A stretch of DNA of 64,000 nt from Enterobacter sp. 638 (lineage in GTDB: Bacteria > Pseudomonadota > Gammaproteobacteria > Enterobacterales > Enterobacteriaceae), in NCBI RefSeq assembly GCF_000016325.1, contig NC_009436.1, positions 1,488,001 through 1,552,000 of the forward strand. Direction: 5' to 3'. Of the stretch, positions 39,041 through 49,076 are shown in pieces; position 1 is the first letter of the stretch; each line of letters opens with the position of its first letter. The position numbers were made by a program, and so were the translations under genes. The notes under the pieces were generated by a model, which saw only the letters and a program-made list of their open reading frames with translations, was not told where the DNA came from and did no database searches.

Positions 39041-40156
39041 ATGAACCTTAAGGGAAAACGCAGGAAGCTCTATCTTCTGCTGGCAGTGGTGGTATTCATC
39101 GGTGGTTTCTGGCTTTGGCAGCTTCTCAACGCGCCTGTGCCGCAATACCAAACGCTGATTGTCCGACCTGGTGAGCTGCAGCAAAACGTGCTGGCAACCG
39201 GAAAGCTGGACGCGCTGCGCAAAGTTGATGTCGGTGCGCAGGTGAGTGGTCAGTTAAAAACGCTCTCTGTCGAGATTGGTGACAAAGTGACAAAAGGCCA
39301 GCTTTTGGGGGTTATCGATCCTGAGCAGGCAGAAAACCAAATTCGCGAAGTAGAAGCCACGCTCATGGAACTGCGCGCTCAGCGGGGTCAGGCCGAAGCG
39401 GAACGTAAACTTGCACAGGTCACGCTCGGTCGTCAGCAGGCGCTGGCCAAAACGCAGGCGGTGTCCCGCCAGGATCTGGATACCGCAGCCACTGAGCTGG
39501 CGGTCAAACAGGCACAGATTGGCACGATTGACGCGCAAATCAAACGTAACCAGGCGTCGCTGGATACGGCCAAAGCGAATCTCGAATACACTCGTATCGT
39601 GGCCCCAATGGCGGGCGAAGTGACGCAAATCACCACGCTTCAGGGTCAGACGGTGATCGCCGCGCAGCAAGCGCCGAACATTCTGACACTCGCGGATATG
39701 GGCACGATGCTGGTCAAAGCCCAGGTTTCGGAAGCTGACGTTATCCATCTCAAACCGGGCCAAAAGGCGTGGTTTACGGTGCTGGGCGATCCGCTGACGC
39801 GTTACGAAGGGGTGCTGAAAGACATCCTGCCGACGCCGGAAAAAGTCAACGACGCTATTTTCTATCACGCCCGTTTTGAAGTGCCCAATCCAAAAGGCGT
39901 ACTGCGTCTGGAGATGACCGCTCAGGTCCATATTCAACTCACCGGTGTGAAAGACGTTCTGACCGTGCCGCTGGCGGCGCTGGGTGACCCGGTGGGCGCG
40001 AATCGTTATAAAGTCAAAGTGCTGCGTAACGGCGAAACCCGCGAGCGTGAGGTTGAAATTGGCGAGCGCAATGATACTGACGTGGTGATAGTCAAAGGTC
40101 TGGAAGAGGGCGAGGAAGTCGTCATCGGCGAAAGTCAGCCCGGAGCCGCTAAATGA
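39041..40156 (+). CDS. macA: MacA, periplasmic adaptor of the MacAB-TolC efflux pump
   Basis: The ATG at 39041 gives 371 residues, the E. coli length. An N-terminal membrane anchor ([17 protein letters not shown]) is followed by lipoyl/barrel-sandwich halves ([36 protein letters not shown]). A long coiled-coil hairpin (about 90-175, rich in Ala, Glu, Gln and Lys) contacts TolC. Beta-barrel and membrane-proximal domains follow. Works with MacB for macrolides, enterotoxin and haem-type substrates. The start of macB overlaps its stop by four bases. Confidence 0.96.
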   Translation: MNLKGKRRKLYLLLAVVVFIGGFWLWQLLNAPVPQYQTLIVRPGELQQNVLATGKLDALRKVDVGAQVSGQLKTLSVEIGDKVTKGQLLGVIDPEQAENQIREVEATLMELRAQRGQAEAERKLAQVTLGRQQALAKTQAVSRQDLDTAATELAVKQAQIGTIDAQIKRNQASLDTAKANLEYTRIVAPMAGEVTQITTLQGQTVIAAQQAPNILTLADMGTMLVKAQVSEADVIHLKPGQKAWFTVLGDPLTRYEGVLKDILPTPEKVNDAIFYHARFEVPNPKGVLRLEMTAQVHIQLTGVKDVLTVPLAALGDPVGANRYKVKVLRNGETREREVEIGERNDTDVVIVKGLEEGEEVVIGESQPGAAK

Positions 40157-42093
40157 CGGCATTGCTGGAGCTGAATAATATTCGCCGGAGCTATCCTTCC
40201 GGGGATGGCGCGGTGGAAGTGCTGAAGGGTATTACGCTTCAGGTCGAGCCTGGCGAGATGGTTGCTATTGTCGGCGCGTCAGGTTCCGGTAAATCCACGC
40301 TGATGAACATTCTGGGCTGTCTGGATAAACCAACCAGCGGCACATATCGCGTGGCGGGAACTGATATTTCCACTCTCGACAGCGATGCGCTGGCACGACT
40401 GCGGCGCGAGCACTTTGGATTTATTTTCCAGCGCTATCATTTGCTCTCGCATCTGACGGCAGCGCAAAACGTTGAAGTTCCCGCGGTTTATGCCGGTGTT
40501 GAACGCAAAAAACGACTCGAACGGGCGCAGGCGCTGTTAACCCGCCTGGGGCTGGCGGAGCGCGTTGATTATCAACCTTCGCAGCTGTCCGGTGGTCAGC
40601 AGCAGCGCGTGAGCATCGCCCGTGCGCTGATGAATGGCGGACAGGTGATTCTGGCCGATGAACCGACCGGCGCGCTCGACAGTCATTCCGGCGAAGAGGT
40701 CATGGCGATCCTGCATCAGCTGCGCGATCAGGGGCACACGGTGATTATTGTGACCCACGATCCGCAGGTTGCCGCGCAGGCTGAGCGGATCATCGAGATC
40801 CATGACGGCGAACTGGTGAGCAATCCACCGGCCAAAAAAAACCACGCGGGCGTGCACAAAGAGGTGCTCCCGCCGCCCACGGGATGGGGGCAGTTTGTCA
40901 GCGGCTTTCGCGAGGCGTTAACCATGGCCTGGCTGGCGATGGCGGCGAACAAAATGCGCACACTGCTCACCATGCTCGGGATTATTATCGGCATCGCGTC
41001 GGTGGTGTCGATTGTGGTGGTGGGTGATGCCGCCAAACAGTTGGTGCTGGCGGATATTCGTGCGATTGGCACGAACACCATAGATATTTACCCTGGCAAA
41101 GATTTTGGTGACGATGAGCCGCAGAATCAGCAGGCGCTCAAATATGACGATCTGGCGGCAATTCAGAAGCAGCCGTGGGTGAACTCGGCGACACCGGCCG
41201 TTTCGCAAAATTTGCGCCTGCGCTACGGGAATATTGACGTCGCGGCCAGTGCGAACGGCGTCAGCGGCGACTATTTCAACGTTTACGGCATGACGTTCAG
41301 TGAAGGGGCAACCTTCAACGCAGAGCAGCTCGCCGGCAGAGCGCAGGTGGTCGTGCTGGATGCAAACTCGCGTAAACAGCTGTTTCCCACCAAATCCAGC
41401 GTAGTGGGTGAAGTGATCCTGGTGGGCAACATGCCCGCAACGGTGATTGGCGTGGCAGAAGAAAAGCAGTCGATGTTTGGCAGCAGTAAAATTTTGCGCG
41501 TCTGGCTGCCGTACACCACGATTTCCGGACGCATTATGGGCCAGTCGTGGCTGAACTCTATCACCGTAAGGGTGAAAGAGGGATACGACAGCACCCAGGC
41601 TGAGCAACAGATTGAGCGTCTGCTTACGCTGCGCCACGGCAAGAAAGATTTCTTCACCTGGAACATGGACGGGGTCTTGAAAACGGCTGAAAAGACCACA
41701 CGTACTCTTCAGATGTTCCTGACGCTGGTAGCGGTTATCTCGCTCGTGGTGGGGGGAATTGGCGTGATGAATATCATGCTGGTGTCCGTGACGGAACGCA
41801 CACGTGAAATCGGCATTCGTATGGCTGTCGGCGCGCGGGCAAGTGATGTGCTGCAGCAGTTTTTGATTGAAGCAGTGCTGGTGTGTCTGGTGGGCGGTGC
41901 GCTGGGAATTGCGTTGTCGATGCTGATTGCCTTCACGCTGCAACTGTTTTTACCCGGCTGGGAAATTGGGTTCTCACCGTTCGCGCTGCTGACGGCATTT
42001 TTATGTTCAACAGCGACGGGCGTTTTGTTTGGCTGGCTCCCGGCGCGCAATGCGGCGCGGCTCGACCCGGTGGATGCGCTGGCGCGCGAGTAG
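40153..42093 (+). CDS. macB: MacB, ATPase/permease of the MacAB-TolC pump
   Basis: This 646-residue protein has an N-terminal ATPase with Walker [11 protein letters not shown]-loop [12 protein letters not shown], signature LSGGQQQR, Walker [13 protein letters not shown] and switch [11 protein letters not shown] membrane helix at about 275-300 precedes the large periplasmic MacB_PCD domain. Three FtsX-type C-terminal helices (about 515-635) contain [21 protein letters not shown]. It is a mechanotransmission ABC transporter acting with MacA and TolC. Ends at a bidirectional terminator facing cspD. Confidence 0.97.
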   Translation: MTALLELNNIRRSYPSGDGAVEVLKGITLQVEPGEMVAIVGASGSGKSTLMNILGCLDKPTSGTYRVAGTDISTLDSDALARLRREHFGFIFQRYHLLSHLTAAQNVEVPAVYAGVERKKRLERAQALLTRLGLAERVDYQPSQLSGGQQQRVSIARALMNGGQVILADEPTGALDSHSGEEVMAILHQLRDQGHTVIIVTHDPQVAAQAERIIEIHDGELVSNPPAKKNHAGVHKEVLPPPTGWGQFVSGFREALTMAWLAMAANKMRTLLTMLGIIIGIASVVSIVVVGDAAKQLVLADIRAIGTNTIDIYPGKDFGDDEPQNQQALKYDDLAAIQKQPWVNSATPAVSQNLRLRYGNIDVAASANGVSGDYFNVYGMTFSEGATFNAEQLAGRAQVVVLDANSRKQLFPTKSSVVGEVILVGNMPATVIGVAEEKQSMFGSSKILRVWLPYTTISGRIMGQSWLNSITVRVKEGYDSTQAEQQIERLLTLRHGKKDFFTWNMDGVLKTAEKTTRTLQMFLTLVAVISLVVGGIGVMNIMLVSVTERTREIGIRMAVGARASDVLQQFLIEAVLVCLVGGALGIALSMLIAFTLQLFLPGWEIGFSPFALLTAFLCSTATGVLFGWLPARNAARLDPVDALARE

Positions 42094-42101
42094 CGGAAAT
42101 A

Positions 42102-42131
42102 AAAATGCCAGCCGATCGGGCTGGCATTTTG
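42102..42131. terminator. bidirectional terminator between macB and cspD
   Basis: AAAATGCCAGCC-GATC-GGGCTGGCATTTT is flanked by A/T runs on both strands. Confidence 0.85.
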
Positions 42132-42161
42132 ACTGGAGGATGTACACAATGAATCAGAGGG

Positions 42162-42383
42162 CTATGCAACGGCTTCTGCTTCGATGGGCACAATGACGCT
42201 GGCATGATTGCCTTTTGGCCCCAGGTGAACATCAAACTGAACCGACTGCCCGGCTTTTAGCGTTCTGTAACCATCCATCTGGATGGTGGAATAATGAGCG
42301 AAGATATCTTCGCCGCCGCCTTCAGGGCAGATAAACCCGAACCCTTTGGCGTTGTTGAACCACTTAACAGTACCCATTTCCAT
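42162..42383 (-). CDS. cspD: CspD, cold-shock-like DNA replication inhibitor
   Basis: This 73-residue protein has a cold-shock domain with RNP1 KGFGFICPEGG and RNP2-like DIFAHYS. The Ala and Tyr in that second motif distinguish CspD from CspA. It binds single-stranded DNA and blocks replication in stationary phase; in E. coli it is degraded by Lon. It lies divergent from clpS, as in E. coli. Confidence 0.96.
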   Translation of the reverse strand: MEMGTVKWFNNAKGFGFICPEGGGEDIFAHYSTIQMDGYRTLKAGQSVQFDVHLGPKGNHASVIVPIEAEAVA

Positions 42384-42702
42384 GCTTCGACATCCTTCGT
42401 ATATCTTATTAAGTAAGATGGAATGAACCGGTGGTGGAGTGGGGGCTGTTCAAAACCTCGCCAACTCACGCCTGTACAATTTAGATAAACCAACCATTGC
42501 GTCAAGTGTCAGGCGCTGGAGTTGGGACAATAATCAACCAAATTTTTGAAGCAGTTAACGCTAATGACGGGAATGTGACAGATATCGCGGATGGCATTAA
42601 TAGATGTTTGTTATCTGATATCTGAGGTAGATTCAGAGTATGTACCGACTCCTGTCAGCGAAATGTTCTGCCGGAAACCGTAACCGATGATGACGACTGA
42701 CA
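42384..42702. other. cspD-clpS divergent intergenic region
   Basis: This 319-base region carries the cspD and clpSA promoters. AT-rich stretches and inverted ATATC pieces (42582-42626) are visible, but I cannot assign a defined site. No coding potential was recognised. Confidence 0.5.
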
Positions 42703-43023
42703 ATGAGTAAGAAGAACGACTGGCTGGATTTTGACCAGCTGGCGGAAGATAAAGTGCGCGACGCGCTAAAACCGCCATCTATGTATAAAGTTATGTTAAT
42801 GAACGATGATTACACGCCGATGGAATTTGTTATTGACGTGCTACAAAAGTTCTTTTCTTATGATGTTGAACGTGCAACGCAACTGATGCTTACCGTTCAC
42901 TATCGTGGCAAAGCCATCTGCGGCATTTTTACCGCCGAAGTGGCCGAAACCAAAGTGGCGATGGTGAACGAATATGCCAGGGAGAATGAGCATCCGTTGC
43001 TGTGTACGCTGGAAAAAGCCTGA
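42703..43023 (+). CDS. clpS: ClpS, N-end-rule adaptor of ClpAP
   Basis: This 106-residue adaptor has an extended N-terminal tail followed by the core. [21 protein letters not shown] includes the N-degron pocket residues (Asn-Asp and Met). [20 protein letters not shown] and [10 protein letters not shown] complete it. It delivers proteins with N-terminal Leu, Phe, Tyr or Trp to ClpA. Aat, further right in this window, creates such N-degrons. It lies 27 bases before clpA. Confidence 0.97.
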   Translation: MSKKNDWLDFDQLAEDKVRDALKPPSMYKVMLMNDDYTPMEFVIDVLQKFFSYDVERATQLMLTVHYRGKAICGIFTAEVAETKVAMVNEYARENEHPLLCTLEKA

Positions 43024-43050
43024 AAAGGCATAAAATTGGGGGAGGTGCCT

Positions 43051-45330
43051 ATGCTCAATCAAGAACTGGAACTCAGTTTAAACATGGCTTTCGCCAGAGC
43101 GCGTGAGCACCGACATGAGTTTATGACTGTCGAGCACCTGCTTCTGGCACTGCTCAGCAACCCATCTGCCCGTGAAGCGCTGGAAGCGTGTTCTGTGGAT
43201 CTGGTGGCGTTACGTCAGGAACTCGAAGCCTTCATCGAACAAACGACACCGGTGCTGCCCGTCAGTGAAGAGGAGCGCGACACTCAGCCGACGCTCAGCT
43301 TCCAGCGCGTATTGCAGCGCGCGGTGTTCCACGTCCAGTCTTCTGGTCGTAACGAAGTGACCGGCGCAAACGTGTTGGTTGCCATCTTCAGTGAGCAGGA
43401 GTCGCAAGCGGCGTATTTGCTGCGCAAACACGAAGTCAGCCGACTCGACGTGGTCAACTTTATCTCTCACGGAACGCGAAAAGACGAGCCGAATCAGGCG
43501 TCAGATTCCAGCAGTCAGGCGAGCAATCCTGAAGAGCAAGCAGGCGGGGAGGATCGTATGGAAAACTTCACCACCAACCTTAATCAGCTTGCTCGCGTTG
43601 GCGGAATCGATCCGCTGATAGGCCGCGACAAAGAGCTGGAACGCGCGATTCAGGTGCTGTGCCGTCGCCGCAAAAACAACCCGCTGCTGGTGGGTGAATC
43701 GGGCGTGGGTAAAACCGCGATTGCCGAAGGGCTGGCCTGGCGTATCGTGCAGGGCGACGTTCCGGAAATCATGTCAGATTGCACCATCTACTCGCTGGAT
43801 ATCGGTTCACTGCTGGCGGGTACAAAATATCGCGGTGATTTCGAAAAACGTTTCAAAGCCTTGCTGAAACAGCTGGAACAAGACACCAGCAGCATCCTGT
43901 TTATCGATGAAATCCATACCATTATCGGTGCGGGCGCGGCGTCTGGCGGCCAGGTGGATGCGGCTAACCTGATTAAACCGCTGCTGTCGAGCGGTAAGAT
44001 CCGCGTGATGGGCTCGACGACGTACCAGGAATTCAGCAACATTTTCGAGAAAGACCGTGCATTAGCGCGTCGCTTCCAGAAAATTGATATTACTGAGCCG
44101 TCCGTTGAAGAAACGGTCCAGATCATCAACGGCCTGAAACCGAAGTACGAAGCGCACCACGACGTGCGTTATACCGCGAAAGCGGTGCGTGCGGCAGTGG
44201 AGCTGGCGGTGAAATACATTAATGATCGTCATCTGCCGGATAAAGCGATTGATGTGATCGACGAAGCGGGCGCGCGTGCGCGTCTGATGCCGATCAGCAA
44301 GCGCAAGAAAACCGTCAACGTAGCGGACATTGAATCCGTGGTGGCGCGTATTGCGCGTATCCCTGAGAAGAGCGTTTCTCAGAGCGATCGCGACACGCTG
44401 CGTACCCTCGGCAATCGCCTGAAAATGCTGGTCTTCGGGCAGGATAAAGCGATTGAAGCTCTAACCGAAGCCATCAAAATGGCGCGTGCGGGACTGGGCC
44501 ACGAACATAAACCCGTCGGTTCCTTCCTGTTCGCCGGTCCGACCGGTGTGGGGAAAACCGAGGTGACGGTTCAGCTTTCCAAAGCTCTCGGCATTGAACT
44601 GCTGCGTTTCGATATGTCCGAGTATATGGAGCGCCATACCGTTAGCCGTTTGATCGGTGCGCCTCCGGGATACGTGGGCTTTGATCAGGGCGGTTTGCTT
44701 ACCGATGCGGTGATCAAACATCCACATGCGGTGCTGCTGCTTGATGAAATCGAGAAAGCGCACCCGGACGTGTTCAATATCCTGCTGCAGGTGATGGACA
44801 ACGGCACGCTGACCGATAACAACGGGCGCAAAGCGGACTTCCGCAATGTGGTGCTGGTGATGACCACCAACGCCGGTGTGCGTGAAACCGAGCGTAAATC
44901 AATCGGCCTGATCCACCAGGATAACAGCACCGATGCGATGGAAGAGATCAAGAAGATCTTTACGCCGGAATTCCGTAACCGTCTGGATAACATTATCTGG
45001 TTCGATCACTTGTCTACCGAGGTGATTCACCAGGTTGTGGACAAGTTCATCGTCGAGTTGCAGGTTCAGCTTGATCAGAAAGGCGTATCGCTGGAAGTGA
45101 GCCAGGAGGCCCGCAACTGGCTGGCCGAGAAAGGCTACGACCGTGCGATGGGCGCGCGTCCAATGGCGCGAGCCATTCAGGATAACCTGAAAAAACCGCT
45201 GGCTAACGAACTGCTGTTTGGTTCTTTAGTGGACGGCGGGCAGGTGACTGTGGCGCTGGATCAGGCGAAGGGCGAACTGACGTATGACTTCCAGAGTGCG
45301 GCGAAGCACAAGCCGGAAGCAGCACACTAA
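43051..45330 (+). CDS. clpA: ClpA, ATPase subunit of ClpAP protease
   Basis: The ATG at 43051 with GGGGGAGG upstream gives 759 residues. The N-domain (1-145) docks ClpS. An acidic linker (about 145-168) is followed by AAA1 with Walker A GESGVGKT (215-222) and IDEIHT, then AAA2 with GPTGVGKT (496-503) and LLDEIEKAH. The ClpP-binding IGL loop is in [10 protein letters not shown]. It unfolds substrates and threads them into ClpP. A terminator follows at once. Confidence 0.98.
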   Translation: MLNQELELSLNMAFARAREHRHEFMTVEHLLLALLSNPSAREALEACSVDLVALRQELEAFIEQTTPVLPVSEEERDTQPTLSFQRVLQRAVFHVQSSGRNEVTGANVLVAIFSEQESQAAYLLRKHEVSRLDVVNFISHGTRKDEPNQASDSSSQASNPEEQAGGEDRMENFTTNLNQLARVGGIDPLIGRDKELERAIQVLCRRRKNNPLLVGESGVGKTAIAEGLAWRIVQGDVPEIMSDCTIYSLDIGSLLAGTKYRGDFEKRFKALLKQLEQDTSSILFIDEIHTIIGAGAASGGQVDAANLIKPLLSSGKIRVMGSTTYQEFSNIFEKDRALARRFQKIDITEPSVEETVQIINGLKPKYEAHHDVRYTAKAVRAAVELAVKYINDRHLPDKAIDVIDEAGARARLMPISKRKKTVNVADIESVVARIARIPEKSVSQSDRDTLRTLGNRLKMLVFGQDKAIEALTEAIKMARAGLGHEHKPVGSFLFAGPTGVGKTEVTVQLSKALGIELLRFDMSEYMERHTVSRLIGAPPGYVGFDQGGLLTDAVIKHPHAVLLLDEIEKAHPDVFNILLQVMDNGTLTDNNGRKADFRNVVLVMTTNAGVRETERKSIGLIHQDNSTDAMEEIKKIFTPEFRNRLDNIIWFDHLSTEVIHQVVDKFIVELQVQLDQKGVSLEVSQEARNWLAEKGYDRAMGARPMARAIQDNLKKPLANELLFGSLVDGGQVTVALDQAKGELTYDFQSAAKHKPEAAH

Positions 45331-45347
45331 TTTCTAACGTTGGTCTA

Positions 45348-45376
45348 AAAACCGGGTTTTTAACCCGGTTTTTTTA
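45348..45376 (+). terminator. terminator after clpA
   Basis: AAACCGGGT-TTTT-AACCCGGTTTTTTT forms a strong stem with a T-run. Confidence 0.85.
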
Positions 45377-45410
45377 TGCCTGTCATACGGTGACCTCTCC
45401 CGTAATGGAT

Positions 45411-45514
45411 GATTTGCACGATGCACTCCCTCTCCATTTAGGGGGCTTGGGTGAGGGGGAACATGCCGCTCAGGAGGTTATTCCGTTTACTTACAGAGTC
45501 GTGCCTTTCTATGA
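45411..45514. repeat. direct repeat copy A downstream of clpA
   Basis: From GATTTGCACG to CTATG this segment is closely matched by copy B at 45585-45692. It contains CCCTCTCC and GTGAGGGGGAACATGCCGCT; part of the central stem is lost compared with copy B. The CCCTCTCC/GGTGAGGGG motif belongs to a widespread enterobacterial intergenic repeat. Confidence 0.75.
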
Positions 45515-45584
45515 TTCCGCAACCGGTGAACGTGTTAGGGCAGCTCAGTCGCCACGCATGGTTTGAGAGTCTCTTCATCATGAC

Positions 45585-45692
45585 GATTTGCACGTTGTAC
45601 TCCCTCTCCATTTAGGGAGAGGGTTGGGGTGAGGGGGAACATGCCGCTCAGGAGGTTAATCCATTCACTTCCAGAATCATCTTTTTCTATGG
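45585..45692. repeat. direct repeat copy B downstream of clpA
   Basis: This is the second copy of the 45411-45514 segment. It keeps the full hairpin CCCTCTCC-ATTTA-GGGAGAGGG (about 45602-45623), followed by TTGGGGTGAGGGGGAACATG. The copies start 174 bases apart. The rest of the 45331-45962 gap holds no convincing gene, and no tRNA-Ser gene. Confidence 0.75.
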
Positions 45693-45962
45693 TTCATGAC
45701 AGTCCGTGCATCTCTGCGCGTCGCAAGGCCTTTGGTGAATGACACAGCGATTTACAGCCAGACCATGCCATCGCCGCAAGCCTGGATTCCATTAAAAATT
45801 GGCCACCGCTGAAATCTTGCGAGGCGCTTTCCAGAATTTTGATACGGTTATTGCTGGATGGATTCACAGTAATAGAATGGCGACGCACCTGCAAAATCAG
45901 GTGTCAGGATTGGCGTCCTGAAAGTGTGCACATTGATCATTCCCGTGCATAAAGGATTATTT

Positions 45963-46406
45963 ATGACTAATGAAAATAATATTTCCCAGCTTTACAGCGA
46001 ACTCGAGCTTTCTACCCCCGATCTCTCCACTCTTGCTGAGCGCTGCAAATTGCTCACCGAAATCCTGCTCGACTGCACTTCGCATCCGCAAGTACAACCT
46101 GTTAGCCGCTGTCTTGCGGCGTATCTGGATGTTTTCCAGACTGAGCTGGATAAATCGATGGCTGACTTCCGCATCGTTGAGTTTTCTCATGAGCAGTCGC
46201 TGCCTCAGCCAGGTGCTTGGCTTCTGGAGGATACGGAGACGCAGTGCAACTATTGTCGTGCCTTAAATCATGTGCTGCTGATCTCGCATTTTGACCGCAA
46301 TATGCTCCCGCATCTGACCGGTTTGCTGCATGATATCGCCCATGCAATGGCAGATGGTCTTGCGGCATCAGCTCAGGAAAAATCCATTAACATCATTCAT
46401 TGCTAA
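45963..46406 (+). CDS. hypothetical protein next to CRISPR array 2
   Basis: This 147-residue protein starts at the ATG at 45963, after AAAGGATT. I do not recognise the family. It looks helical and soluble: acidic N-terminus, cysteines at 28, 38, 50, 95 and 98 (C-N-Y-C) and 147, His-rich stretches near 109-128, no signal peptide or membrane helix. It lies between clpA and the CRISPR leader, on the same strand as the cas operon. It is absent from this place in K-12. Base composition (near 50% GC) is like the backbone. A role in the CRISPR system is possible only by location; it could equally be unrelated. Confidence 0.7.
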   Translation: MTNENNISQLYSELELSTPDLSTLAERCKLLTEILLDCTSHPQVQPVSRCLAAYLDVFQTELDKSMADFRIVEFSHEQSLPQPGAWLLEDTETQCNYCRALNHVLLISHFDRNMLPHLTGLLHDIAHAMADGLAASAQEKSINIIHC

Positions 46407-46582
46407 TTTTGTACGCTCCCCGCCGGGAGCCATCTCCCGGCGCGTTTATCAAAACCCTATTTTTTGACGCCTTCGTAACCTATTGATTTTAATCAGCCAT
46501 AAAAGATTGCAGAAAAAAGGGTTAAAACTCCAAAAGTTGATTATTTTCTTTTGGAACAATAAGATGTCCACGATCCGCTCCA
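46407..46582 (+). promoter_or_regulatory. leader of CRISPR array 2, with IHF site
   Basis: TAA-CCTA-TTGATT (46476-46488) is a perfect IHF consensus, 94 bases before the first repeat. GAAAAAAGGGTT (46512-46523) ends exactly 60 bases before it. Both features recur in leader 1 at the same distances. A hairpin CGCCGGGAG/CTCCCGGCG near 46421-46443 probably terminates the upstream gene. Confidence 0.8.
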
Positions 46583-47811
46583 GTTCACTGCCGTACAGGC
46601 AGCTTAGAAAGATGGGGTGCCCGTGGTTTGGGACGTTTTCTAGTTCACTGCCGTACAGGCAGCTTAGAAAGTAAACGGCCGCTAATGGCCGTTTATCAGG
46701 AGGTTCACTGCCGTACAGGCAGCTTAGAAAGACTCAACAATCCCCGTGTGACCTTTACCGCCGTTCACTGCCGTACAGGCAGCTTAGAAATCGCTGTGAT
46801 ACAGCCCGCTATCGCCCGGTTTGTTCACTGCCGTACAGGCAGCTTAGAAATACACGATCATACGATCCCAGAAATTCAGCACGTTCACTGCCGTACAGGC
46901 AGCTTAGAAATGTTATCTGACACGTTTTGATTCATGTTCACGGTTCACTGCCGTACAGGCAGCTTAGAAAGGCAGGCCGCAGCACGTTTCCCAGCGGTTA
47001 ATGTTCACTGCCGTACAGGCAGCTTAGAAATCGCTGGGTAATTCACGGTTTGTGCGCATAGCGTTCACTGCCGTACAGGCAGCTTAGAAAAGTCATATCC
47101 GATGCTGGAAGCAATCAAAGCGGTTCACTGCCGTACAGGCAGCTTAGAAAGTTCTTCAGCGTGAATTTGTGGCCAACGTTCAGTTCACTGCCGTACAGGC
47201 AGCTTAGAAAATTCAACACGGGACGATAACGATTCACCGACTGTTCACTGCCGTACAGGCAGCTTAGAAAGGACTCGGAGAGCCCGAATTTAACACCGAG
47301 CAAGTTCACTGCCGTACAGGCAGCTTAGAAAAATCAGATAGTGACTAGCCGTGGGGACTACACCGTTCACTGCCGTACAGGCAGCTTAGAAAGCGCGCTC
47401 CTGACGATGTTTAAATGCCCAACCGTTCACTGCCGTACAGGCAGCTTAGAAAACCCGGCAAGATAAAAAATATCGTTCTTGATGCGTTCACTGCCGTACA
47501 GGCCGCTTAGAAATCATGAGCGGGCCATGCACAACGCTGGACTCTTGTTCACTGCCGTACAGGCAGCTTAGAAAAAAGGAGACAGAGGCAACGACGGTAA
47601 CGCGGTGTTCACTGCCGTACAGGCAGCTTAGAAATTTGCCTGACGCGCTGAAAGGCTGACACGGGCGTTCACTGTCGTACAGGCAGCTTAGAAAATCAGC
47701 GTCAACTTCGATCTCTTCGCCCTCTGGTTCACTGCCGCACAGGCAGTTTAGAAAGCTCAGGAATCTTCCGGAAGATGGGGGGAATTAACTGCCGCCCAGG
47801 CAGCAGCCAAA
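46583..47811 (+). CRISPR. type I-F CRISPR array 2 (20 repeats plus one degenerate)
   Basis: The repeat is the same 28-base unit as array 1. Repeats begin at 46583, then every 60 bases to 47243, then at 47304, 47365, 47425, 47486, 47547, 47607, 47667 and 47727. Spacers are 32-33 bases. A decayed last copy is at about 47784-47811. Single-base changes gather at the right end (repeats at 47486, 47667 and 47727 onward), so that side is the old trailer, and the leader is on the left. The array faces the same way as the cas operon that begins about 290 bases later. Confidence 0.98.
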
Positions 47812-48098
47812 AATACAAACCTCAACTCCATTCTTTAACTCATTAGTTAAACCAAAAATAAACACAGAAAATTATTCACTTAAATATTAATCGCCTCATT
47901 AAATTTATATGTAAATAATATATAAGACCAACACCTATCATCTGAGGGATATATAAATTCAATTTTTATTGAAATGAATTACCTATGTTTTATTAAAAGT
48001 TTAAGATTGATTTATTTAAGTGACTGCGTTTTAATTCTCAGGCCAGAAAAAAATGACTTTAATAATTATATTAATCAATATTTAATAAAGGTAGGGCT
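47812..48098 (+). promoter_or_regulatory. AT-rich cas promoter region
   Basis: This 287-base stretch is strikingly AT-rich, with no gene. It must contain the cas operon promoter. AAAGGTAGGG before the cas1 ATG (48099) is a good ribosome site. The composition suits H-NS binding, which silences cas promoters in several enterobacteria; this is an inference. Confidence 0.5.
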
Positions 48099-49076
48099 AT
48101 GTCTGTAAATGGAATTACGCCTTCGGATCTCAAAACCATTCTCCATTCAAAACGTGCCAATATTTATTATCTGGAAAAATGTCGTGTTCAGGTCAACGGT
48201 GGGCGAGTGGAGTATGTTACACAGGAAGGTAAAGATTCTTTTTACTGGAACATCCCTATTGCCAATACTACGGCAGTCATGCTCGGAATGGGTACGTCGG
48301 TCACTCAAATGGCGATGCGGGAATTTGCTCGCGCAGGGGTTATGGTCGGCTTTTGTGGCACGGACGGTACACCGCTTTATTCGGCTAACGAAGTGGATAT
48401 TGATGTTTCCTGGTTTTGTCCACAAAGTGAATATCGACCTACCAGCTATTTACAGAATTGGGTGTCATTCTGGTTTGATGAGCAAAAAAGGCTGCAAGCC
48501 GCAAAACAATTCCAGTATATCCGGTTGCAACAAATCGAAAAATATTGGCTGGCATCAAAAAAACAGCGTGATAAATCATTTCATCCAGACAGTCAAAATC
48601 TGAAAAATAGTCTTGAACGCGCCAGACTGGCAATGGAATCTGCAAACGATCACACCACGCTGATGCTTCAGGAAGCACAGCTGACCAAATCGCTTTATAA
48701 ACTGGTTAGCCAAACCGTTGGCTATGGCCATTTTACTCGCGCTAAACGTGGCGGTGGCGTGGATATGGCAAACCGCTTTCTCGATCAGGGAAATTATCTG
48801 GCCTACGGGCTGGCCGCTGTCGCCACATGGGTAACGGGAATACCGCATGGTCTTGCGGTGATGCACGGCAAAACCCGTCGCGGCGGGTTGGTATTCGATA
48901 TTGCGGATTTGATTAAGGACGCGCTTGTCATGCCGCAGGCATTCCTGGCTGCCATGGAAGGCGAGGATAATCAAATGTTTCGCCAGCGATGCATAAATGC
49001 TTTTCAGCAGGCTGACGCCCTGGACCTCATGATTTCCTCCCTTCAGGAAACGGCGGAAGGGAGTGCGCTGCGATGA
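48099..49076 (+). CDS. cas1: Cas1, type I-F integrase subunit
   Basis: This 325-residue Cas1 of the I-F type has ANIYYLEKCRVQVNGGRVEYV at the N-terminus, GMGTSVTQMAMREFARAGVMVGFCGTDG in the beta domain, and HGLAVMHGKTRRGGLVFDIADLIKDALVMP holding the metal-binding His and Asp. With the Cas2-3 protein it inserts new spacers at the leader end. The length is normal and all regions are present. Its stop overlaps the next start (ATGA). Confidence 0.97.
   Translation: MSVNGITPSDLKTILHSKRANIYYLEKCRVQVNGGRVEYVTQEGKDSFYWNIPIANTTAVMLGMGTSVTQMAMREFARAGVMVGFCGTDGTPLYSANEVDIDVSWFCPQSEYRPTSYLQNWVSFWFDEQKRLQAAKQFQYIRLQQIEKYWLASKKQRDKSFHPDSQNLKNSLERARLAMESANDHTTLMLQEAQLTKSLYKLVSQTVGYGHFTRAKRGGGVDMANRFLDQGNYLAYGLAAVATWVTGIPHGLAVMHGKTRRGGLVFDIADLIKDALVMPQAFLAAMEGEDNQMFRQRCINAFQQADALDLMISSLQETAEGSALR

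Noticed and set aside
45694-45894. Minus-strand frame of 66 codons between clpA and the unknown gene
   Set aside because: No clear ribosome site or recognised family, and it lies next to repeat DNA. It might be a decayed gene fragment but I cannot support it.
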